A stretch of DNA of 5,533 nt, taken from Lachnospiraceae bacterium UBA2868 (GTDB lineage Bacteria; Bacillota_A; Clostridia; Lachnospirales; Lachnospiraceae). Positions 1-4,496 of this stretch are shown piece by piece. The notes beneath the pieces were generated by a model, which worked only from the letters and a program-made list of their open reading frames with translations, was not told the origin of the DNA and searched no databases. The stretch spans positions 12,390 to 17,922 of the forward strand of contig DEEW01000202.1 in the NCBI GenBank assembly GCA_002350465.1. The letters run 5' to 3'. How positions within the stretch are numbered: position 1 is the first letter of the stretch; each line of letters starts with the position of its first letter. The translations under genes were made by a program, and so were the position numbers.

Positions 1-426
1 ATTGGTATCATTCCATGCCAGCCCCAGTTCCTGCGCTGTCACACTTACACTGTTACCTCCGATGGAATTAAGTGTAATATTTGCTTCGGACATTGATCTT
101 ACTTTGTCTCTAATAAGCTTAACAGCCTCGTCATATGTTTTGCCGGACATATCGATATCATCAAAATAAATACCGTTCATTATAGTTCCGGATAAGTCTC
201 TTTCAACCATGGGCTCGATTTCCATGTTAAAAGATGCGCTCAGGTCTTCATCCCCCGGTCCGTTCTGGACCTTCTCAAAAGCATCCTTAATAAGCCCGGT
301 TGCTCCTGCAAATACGTTATCCCCTGAAAAGGCATATACATATCTGCCGGAAGCTGCAAGAACAAAGCCTGCCGCAAGTACGGTCAATATTGATTTTTTA
401 ACGATCCTACCGTATATCGGTTTCAT
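1..426 (-). CDS. Exported PG_binding_4 / VanW-like protein, N-terminal part only
   Basis: The first 142 codons of a leftward gene are present; the rest lies beyond the left edge. The N-terminus is a signal peptide or uncleaved anchor: basic residues at 2-11, a hydrophobic core at about 13-25, and a plausible cleavage site after the V-Y-A ending at residue 32. A linker rich in acidic residues and glycine follows. From about residue 84 the pattern NGIYFDDIDMSGKTYDEA, followed by short beta strands ending near QELGL, resembles the PG_binding_4 domain (PF12229). That domain usually precedes a VanW domain in wall-associated proteins of Firmicutes. The VanW part, if any, is outside the window. The ATG is preceded by AGAAAG at about 11 bases. 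An in-frame GTG four codons upstream is possible but sits too close to that site. The gene lies 27 bases after the small membrane-protein gene and is probably cotranscribed with it. Export is well supported; peptidoglycan binding is inferred from the family. Confidence 0.75.
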   Translation of the reverse strand, partial: MKPIYGRIVKKSILTVLAAGFVLAASGRYVYAFSGDNVFAGATGLIKDAFEKVQNGPGDEDLSASFNMEIEPMVERDLSGTIMNGIYFDDIDMSGKTYDEAVKLIRDKVRSMSEANITLNSIGGNSVSVTAQELGLAWNDTN

Positions 427-453
427 CTCGATTGACACACTTTCTTATTTTGA

Positions 454-561
454 TTATGATACTATGTAAAGCAAAGTAGGTACTAACATTGCAAGTACTA
501 GAATAAATATGATTACCGCCGATACCGCCTGCTTTGTTTTTTTGTTACGAAAATTCATCAT
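454..561 (-). CDS. 35-residue single-span membrane protein
   Basis: A very short gene with all the marks of a real one. GAGGA (569-573, minus strand) lies 7 bases before the first of two adjacent ATG codons, so I take the start at 561; the second ATG at 558 would give 34 residues. The protein has a basic N-terminus (residues 5-10, R-N-K-K-T-K), one hydrophobic helix from about residue 12 to 33, and a stop right after it. This is a typical small membrane protein, probably with its N-terminus in the cytoplasm. It lies 27 bases upstream of the exported VanW-like gene on the same strand and is likely its operon partner. I do not recognise a named family with confidence, and no function can be assigned from sequence. 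It could assist or regulate the downstream exported protein, but that is only context. Confidence 0.6.
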   Translation of the reverse strand: MMNFRNKKTKQAVSAVIIFILVLAMLVPTLLYIVS

Positions 562-588
562 GACTTTGTCCTCGTTTGTTCTATCGTA

Positions 589-609
589 AACGAAATAAGC
601 AATTTCGTT
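589..609. repeat. Perfect 8-bp inverted repeat in the divergent gap
   Basis: AACGAAAT (589-596) and ATTTCGTT (602-609) are exact reverse complements separated by 5 bases. The element sits in the 84-base gap between the leftward small membrane-protein gene and the rightward TPR-like gene. On the minus strand it would lie in the 5' leader between the proposed promoter (639-667) and the GAGGA site (569-573). It could be an operator for a dimeric regulator or a small RNA hairpin. It has no T-run after it, so it is not an obvious terminator. An 8-bp AT-rich palindrome can arise by chance. Confidence 0.45.
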
Positions 610-638
610 ATTGAAGAACCTAACATAAATAATAGGTA

Positions 639-667
639 ATTATATATGATATCTCCGCTGTTTACAA
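639..667 (-). promoter_or_regulatory. Candidate sigma-A promoter for the small membrane protein / VanW-like pair
   Basis: On the minus strand TTGTAA (662-667) and a consensus TATAAT (639-644) are separated by exactly 17 bases. Transcription would begin near 632 and give a leader of about 70 bases carrying the inverted repeat at 589-609. The -35 hexamer and part of the spacer lie inside the first codons of the divergent rightward gene, so this promoter overlaps that gene's translation start. It matches the consensus well and has the correct spacing. In AT-rich DNA such matches also occur by chance. Confidence 0.45.
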
Positions 668-1383
668 CCATTGTGATAGTTGCCGGATTCATCTTTGTCT
701 TTATGAAGATAACTTCCGAAAAACCCGGTGACGGCATCAGAAGTTTCCGCGAAAGGGAACGTCGTGCCGACAGTACGCTTAAACAGCCTCTTGATAATCT
801 CCCGTTCATTCAGGTACCCCTTGACAGCATACCCTCACCTGAGCCGGCAATTAATGAAAAATGCGCCGCACTCCTTGCCGAACTGAACACCCTTGCAGGT
901 AAGAAAATCGTCAATCTGACCGGTATATCCAACACGGACCTGAAGCTTACATACGGGGCTCCAAACCTTCCGATACTGACAGAGTACGATCAGAACTTCA
1001 CTTCCCTTTGTATGAATCTCCATGAGCTCGGATGCGAATACAAACTTACCGGTCATGAAGATGAAGCAATCACCACATTCAATGTTGCAGTAAACGTAGG
1101 AACAGATATCTCCGGAACCTACACAACTCTTGCCGAGATGTATGCCGAAAAGGGTCTGTATGTCGAGATCCAGCGACTTATCAACTGTGCTGACAATATC
1201 CGTTCACTGACACGTACTTCTACGATCAAAAAGCTTCAGAACATACTCGACTCACATACATCCGCTGTTATCAAGCTTTCCGGGGACGAGACTTCTTCAC
1301 AGCCCGATCCCGACAGTATTTTACCAGCGGACATTCTTGACATTTTGGAGACTGTGCCTTACAAATCGTCCGACCAAACGTGA
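646..1383 (+). CDS. Membrane-anchored protein with TPR-like helices, function unknown
   Basis: A 245-residue protein. Residues 3-21 form a hydrophobic N-terminal anchor, followed by a charged segment (FRERERR at 34-40) and a proline-rich linker to about 68. Residues 69-95 look helical. About 118-150 (NLHELGCEY, then AITTFNVAV) and 156-188 (YTTLAEMYAEKG, then a further helix) follow the helix-turn-helix spacing of tetratricopeptide repeats. I infer a protein-interaction role at the membrane and cannot name a partner. AGG (634-636) stands 9 bases before the ATG and fits as a ribosome site. The tail after residue 208 is acidic and proline-rich, and is encoded antisense to the iron-sulfur motif region of nth, an overlap of 113 bases. 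I see no convincing promoter consensus in the gap upstream. The membrane anchor and coding status are fairly secure; the TPR assignment is tentative. Confidence 0.75.
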   Translation: MISPLFTTIVIVAGFIFVFMKITSEKPGDGIRSFRERERRADSTLKQPLDNLPFIQVPLDSIPSPEPAINEKCAALLAELNTLAGKKIVNLTGISNTDLKLTYGAPNLPILTEYDQNFTSLCMNLHELGCEYKLTGHEDEAITTFNVAVNVGTDISGTYTTLAEMYAEKGLYVEIQRLINCADNIRSLTRTSTIKKLQNILDSHTSAVIKLSGDETSSQPDPDSILPADILDILETVPYKSSDQT

Positions 1384-1924
1384 TAAACCAGATATTAATA
1401 AGTATCCAGTACTCTCTGGGTATGACTTTCATAAGGTCATACTCTATCTTTTCGGGATCCTCTTCTTTGGTCAGCTGCAGCCTTCCCGATATACGCTTAA
1501 CGTGCGTATCTACAACTATACTGTCTATCCCGTATATATTCCCCCGGATCACGTTTGCGGTTTTTCTTCCGACTCCCGGAAGCCTTGTAAGGTCCTCTAT
1601 ATCGCTCGGAACCTCTCCGTCATAGTCAGAGAGTATCATCCTCGCGCTTCCGATAATGTTCTTGGCCTTATTATGGTAAAACCCTGCCTGCTTAATATCC
1701 TGCTCAAGTTCTGCAAGATCGGCATTCGCGAAATCTTCTATCGTCCTGTACTTTGCAAACAGATCCTTTGTAATGATATTAACTCTGGCATCAGTACACT
1801 GTGCACTGAGAATTGTAGCCACAAGAAGCTCCCATGCATCCGAATGTGTAAGGTAGCATCTGACCTCTTCGGAGTACATATTTTTGAATATATCGATAAT
1901 CTCTAACGTTCGTCTGGTCGCCAT
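1271..1924 (-). CDS. nth: Endonuclease III, DNA glycosylase/AP lyase
   Basis: A base-excision repair enzyme that removes oxidised pyrimidines and cleaves the abasic site by beta-elimination. The 217 residues compare with 211 in E. coli Nth. The helix-hairpin-helix is visible as LPGVGRKTANVI (115-126), with the catalytic lysine at 121. The catalytic aspartate is D139 in VVDTHVKR. The [4Fe-4S] ligands C188, C195, C198 and C204 have the family spacing C-x6-C-x2-C-x5-C. All key residues are present, so it should be active. A short basic tail (RAVKKSRPRKA) follows the cluster. The ATG has only a weak AAGAGA-like site before it and lies 8 bases after the DUF5662 stop, so translation may depend on coupling to that gene. 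The final 37 codons, including all four cluster cysteines, are antisense to the end of the convergent TPR-like gene. Confidence 0.97.
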   Translation of the reverse strand: MATRRTLEIIDIFKNMYSEEVRCYLTHSDAWELLVATILSAQCTDARVNIITKDLFAKYRTIEDFANADLAELEQDIKQAGFYHNKAKNIIGSARMILSDYDGEVPSDIEDLTRLPGVGRKTANVIRGNIYGIDSIVVDTHVKRISGRLQLTKEEDPEKIEYDLMKVIPREYWILINIWFITFGRTICKAQSPKCQECPLVKYCRDRAVKKSRPRKA

Positions 1925-1932
1925 AGGATCTC

Positions 1933-2523
1933 TTATTTCTTCCTGCGATTATGTAAAAACTCTGCAAGCCTTGCCCCGGGATAATTCTTCAGATATACGT
2001 TCCTGATATAGCTCTCTGTAACTTCCGGTCCGTTCGATGCAAGCATCTTGAGCAGCCTTTCAAGATCCTCTCTTGTATGCTCTTCCATAAGAAGTGTGTA
2101 ATCGCCCTTCTGGTAATACTTAAGCGGCATATCGCATGTATAGTGACCCTTGTTATAGATGGCGGAAGCGGCAACTCTGTCCACATACATCTCAACCAGA
2201 TATCTCTTGGGCATTCTGACCGGAATGATTGCGTGTTCCTCTCCTTCCCGGCTAGCCTTGTAGTCCGTCCAGTACTCATAATGGTGCTTGTTTCTTCCCT
2301 TATGATGGATCCACGCCTCCGAATACCCTTTCTTCTCCCGTTCGGCATTGTTGGGACTTCTGTATCCCTGATAGTATTTAGCTCCGGTCATAAACTCCGA
2401 GGGACTGTACTTGCTAAGATCGTGAGTTAAGCCCTGAAAATACAGTCCTACCCTGAAACACCCCTGTCTTACCATCCTTCTGTGTTCTCCGACGGTCTTA
2501 AAATGTTTCAATATCTTAAGCAT
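1933..2523 (-). CDS. DUF5662 family protein, possible HD-like metal hydrolase
   Basis: A 196-residue soluble protein without signal or membrane segments. The stretches GLTHDLSKYSPSEF (31-44), YYQGYRSPNNAEREKKGYSE (50-69) and IHHKGRNKHHYEYW (72-85) match what I remember of DUF5662 (PF18907), an uncharacterised family common in Clostridia. The histidines and acids fall in an order reminiscent of HD-domain phosphohydrolases: H14, H34-D35, further histidines at 73, 74, 80 and 81, and D115. An HD-type metal centre is therefore a reasonable inference, not an established function. The start overlaps the symporter stop (ATGCTTAA, 8 bases) and has a strong GGAGG site. Translation is thus probably coupled to the symporter, and a role tied to phosphate or phosphorylated compounds is conceivable. 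The downstream nth follows after 8 bases. Confidence 0.9.
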   Translation of the reverse strand: MLKILKHFKTVGEHRRMVRQGCFRVGLYFQGLTHDLSKYSPSEFMTGAKYYQGYRSPNNAEREKKGYSEAWIHHKGRNKHHYEYWTDYKASREGEEHAIIPVRMPKRYLVEMYVDRVAASAIYNKGHYTCDMPLKYYQKGDYTLLMEEHTREDLERLLKMLASNGPEVTESYIRNVYLKNYPGARLAEFLHNRRKK

Positions 2524-4336
2524 CTACTGCCTCCGTTTCATTGTCTATCAAAGATAACAGACCGTAATATTCCTTCTGTACCCGGTCAAATTCCCGGTTA
2601 TATAACTCATTCTTGCCCTGCCGTATTGAGGCAGTGTACGAATGTGCATAGTTGTCAACTTCGGAACTGACTCTTGCGATAGTTGCTATTCCTATATTGG
2701 AACAGGTTTTGGCTATCCTCTCAATATTTGTAAGAATCTCTGAGAATATAACACCGCCTCTTACTGTACACTGACCCTCACGAAGTCTGATCAGATGATT
2801 GTCATGAAGTGTCGTTACAATATCCTGAAGCACACTTACGCAAGGTTCTATATGATAAGCTGCATTTATGTCCCTTTTCTCAAATGCCTTGTCGGAATAA
2901 TCCAATATCTCATCTATAAGCTTTTCGGTAAGACTGATCTCATTCATTGCCGTTTGAGACAGTGATACGTTTTCTTCCTTGAGTGTCGTTGCTGCATCCG
3001 CCATCTTGTCGGCATAATCTCCTAAATGTTCGAATTCGGATACAAGTTTATGATACTGTTTCAGTATTCTGATATGCAGATCTTCGCTGACATAAGGCGC
3101 CAGCTGTATCAGGTATTTGTCTACACAGTCTGTCAGGTAATCTATATTCTCTTCCTCTTCATGAATGGTTTCGATCACAGTTCCGTCATATTTTGCTATA
3201 GCCGAGTATGCTCTAGCGATATTTTCCTTCGCAATCTTGAACATCACGTTCAGAACATCGTAACAGCCTCCGAACGCTATAGCGGGGGTTCTGAAGAACA
3301 CCGGGTTGAGGGCTGTAACTTTGTCCGCATATTTACCGCGGGCTTTCTCATCATCTTTTATAATGGTACCGGTTGCTTTCTTGAGAGCCCAGCCAAACGG
3401 AAGCATCACCACGGCACTTGCAAGGTTAAAAATAGTATTGGTGTTCGCTATATCACCCGAACGCATTGTCTTGTGCCATAATCCATCTATCATTCCTGTC
3501 TGCTTAAGAGCAGTCACCGCTACAATAACAAGTATTGTCTTGGCCAGATTATACAGTATGTTCATCATTCCGACTCTTTTGGAATCCGCATTGGCTCCGA
3601 TGGAACAGACTATTCCGGTGGTAACGCAGTCGCCAAGATAAATACCCGTTATAACAACGTATACAACATTAAACGGAATCGTTCCTGCCTGTGAAAACGC
3701 CTGCAGCATACCAACCGTAGCGGATGAGCTCTGCAGAACGAACGCAATTGCCGCACCGGTTATATAGCCGATAACAGGATTTTTCCCCATGTTTTCAAAC
3801 AGAACATCTATTATCCCGCTTTCCGAAAAAGCGCTCACAGCGCTTGTCATATTCATCAGTCCGGTGAAGAGAATACCAAAGCCTATGGCAATATTTCCCA
3901 CGTTATCCGCTCTTTTGAACTTAAAGCCCATCAACAGAACTATTCCGATTATCAGGGCTATGGGCGCAAGAGTCGACGGTTGGAAAAACTTGAGAAAAGA
4001 GCCGTTTTCAGCGTTTATATCCATAAGTCTGATTATCTGACCGGTTATGGTAGTTCCTACATTTGCACCAACGATTATACCGAATGACTGGTCGAATGAA
4101 ATGATCCCTGCAGCCACAAGACCCGAAGTAATAACGATAGTAGCTGTTGAAGACTGGATTATAGCCGTCATTATCATTCCCACAAAGAATGCTTTGACTG
4201 CATTGTCCGTTAGTTTTCCTATAACGATCTTCAGTGTTCCGGATGAACTCTCCTTCAGATTATTACCCATAAGCCTCATTCCGTATAGGAACAGGGCCAA
4301 TCCTCCAAACAATGAAATCGCACTGAAAATATCCAT
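2516..4336 (-). CDS. Na+/phosphate symporter family protein with C-terminal PhoU-like domain
   Basis: A 606-residue member of the Na/Pi cotransporter II family, as in bacterial YjbB/NptA-type proteins. The first 320 residues or so are membrane-spanning and hold the two inverted family repeats. The first has QSSTAT at 61-66 followed by GANVGTTITG (90-99). The second has QSSSATVGM at 202-210 followed by a GIYLGDCVTTG segment (231-241). These paired QSS motifs form the substrate and sodium path in the family. From about 355 to the end the protein is soluble and helical. FEHLGDYADKMAD (435-447) and a second NIERIAKTCSNI stretch (about 537-548) resemble the two PhoU repeats. The likely role is sodium-coupled phosphate transport at the cytoplasmic membrane, with the PhoU part regulating it. 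Direction and substrate are inferred from the family. GAGGA (4344-4348) lies 7 bases before the ATG. The gene heads the symporter-DUF5662-nth run. Confidence 0.95.
   Translation of the reverse strand: MDIFSAISLFGGLALFLYGMRLMGNNLKESSSGTLKIVIGKLTDNAVKAFFVGMIMTAIIQSSTATIVITSGLVAAGIISFDQSFGIIVGANVGTTITGQIIRLMDINAENGSFLKFFQPSTLAPIALIIGIVLLMGFKFKRADNVGNIAIGFGILFTGLMNMTSAVSAFSESGIIDVLFENMGKNPVIGYITGAAIAFVLQSSSATVGMLQAFSQAGTIPFNVVYVVITGIYLGDCVTTGIVCSIGANADSKRVGMMNILYNLAKTILVIVAVTALKQTGMIDGLWHKTMRSGDIANTNTIFNLASAVVMLPFGWALKKATGTIIKDDEKARGKYADKVTALNPVFFRTPAIAFGGCYDVLNVMFKIAKENIARAYSAIAKYDGTVIETIHEEEENIDYLTDCVDKYLIQLAPYVSEDLHIRILKQYHKLVSEFEHLGDYADKMADAATTLKEENVSLSQTAMNEISLTEKLIDEILDYSDKAFEKRDINAAYHIEPCVSVLQDIVTTLHDNHLIRLREGQCTVRGGVIFSEILTNIERIAKTCSNIGIATIARVSSEVDNYAHSYTASIRQGKNELYNREFDRVQKEYYGLLSLIDNETEAVDA
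2530..2534 (-). promoter_or_regulatory. Ribosome binding site of the DUF5662 gene inside the symporter gene
   Basis: GGAGG on the minus strand lies 6 bases before the ATG at 2523 and is encoded within the last codons of the upstream symporter gene. It fixes the DUF5662 start at 2523 and so confirms the 8-base ATGCTTAA overlap with the symporter stop. That arrangement suggests translational coupling, in which ribosomes ending the symporter open or reload this site. Confidence 0.8.
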
Positions 4337-4370
4337 TTTTTATTCCTCTTTTACCTTTTAAACCACTTTC

Positions 4371-4379
4371 AGTATAGCA
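4371..4379 (-). promoter_or_regulatory. Extended -10 promoter for the symporter operon
   Basis: On the minus strand TGC precedes TATACT (4371-4376) directly, giving a TGn-TATACT extended -10. The predicted start is near 4364, about 28 bases before the ATG, which leaves room for the GAGGA site. The hexamer 17 bases upstream (CTGCTA, 4394-4399) is a poor -35, as is usual for extended -10 promoters. That zone lies inside the inverted repeat at 4380-4407, so a regulator bound there could affect this promoter. Confidence 0.55.
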
Positions 4380-4407
4380 AAAATCCCACTAAATAGCAGG
4401 GGATTTT
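4380..4407. repeat. Inverted repeat over the symporter promoter -35 zone
   Basis: AAAATCCC (4380-4387) and GGGATTTT (4400-4407) are exact reverse complements with 12 bases between them. The half-site centres are 20 bases apart, close to two helical turns, which suits a dimeric DNA-binding protein on one face. The element starts just upstream of the symporter's extended -10 and covers its -35 zone. A terminator hairpin is less likely, because no gene ends nearby on either strand. It is a candidate operator; the regulator is unknown. Confidence 0.45.
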
Positions 4408-4447
4408 GGCATTTTGGACATTTTCGACCTTTTCAACAATTTTTAAC
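4403..4447. repeat. Five T-tracts at about 9-base spacing between divergent promoters
   Basis: Five degenerate units each hold a run of four or more T residues followed by a short G/C/A segment: 4403-4410 (ATTTTGGC), 4411-4419 (ATTTTGGAC), 4420-4428 (ATTTTCGAC), 4429-4437 (CTTTTCAAC) and 4438-4447. The gradual drift between units suggests an old tandem duplication. T-tracts repeated near the helical period tend to bend DNA, and T-rich DNA upstream of a promoter can act as an UP-like element. The array lies upstream of both divergent promoters. Confidence 0.5.
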
Positions 4448-4480
4448 TTTGAAGCAGCACTTCCTTTGTCAAAATTAATA

Positions 4481-4489
4481 TGATAGAAT
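4481..4489 (+). promoter_or_regulatory. Extended -10 promoter for the acyltransferase gene, possibly giving a leaderless mRNA
   Basis: TGA directly precedes TAGAAT (4484-4489), an extended -10 with one mismatch from TATAAT. The best sequence at -35 spacing (TTCCTT, 4461-4466) is weak. Transcription would begin about 7 bases after the -10, near 4496-4497, which is the ATG itself. No Shine-Dalgarno-like purine run occurs before this ATG, which agrees with a leaderless or nearly leaderless transcript. Confidence 0.5.
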
Positions 4490-4496
4490 TCGGTTT

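Noticed and set aside
209..469. 86-codon plus-strand open frame
   Set aside because: It is antisense to the start of the VanW-like gene, which has a signal peptide and domain pattern. The plus-strand product is not recognisable.
1230..1279. AAAGCTT and AAGCTTT as a widely spaced inverted repeat near the nth stop
   Set aside because: The core AAGCTT is self-complementary, so any two copies form such a pair. The spacing of 36 bases and lack of a T-run argue against a terminator.
1403..1422. 7-bp hairpin (one wobble pair) about 20 bases after the stop of the TPR-like gene, considered as a terminator
   Set aside because: No T-run follows it, the stem is AT-rich at its base, and it lies inside nth codons, so it is probably incidental.
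1337..1906. 189-codon open frame on the plus strand, opposite nth
   Set aside because: It lies almost wholly antisense to nth, whose catalytic and cluster residues are intact. Its translation shows no recognisable domain, and it has no convincing ribosome site.
1989..2348. 119-codon minus-strand open frame within the DUF5662 gene
   Set aside because: It is out of frame with the recognisable DUF5662 protein, arginine- and serine-rich, and typical of a shifted-frame artefact.
3026..3481. Plus-strand open frame of 151 codons opposite the symporter's PhoU-like part
   Set aside because: It is a shadow of the conserved symporter frame with no family motifs of its own.
4047..4361. Plus-strand open frame of 104 codons reading opposite the symporter N-terminus
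   Set aside because: Its hydrophobic composition simply mirrors the antisense of transmembrane codons. The symporter frame has family motifs and a ribosome site.
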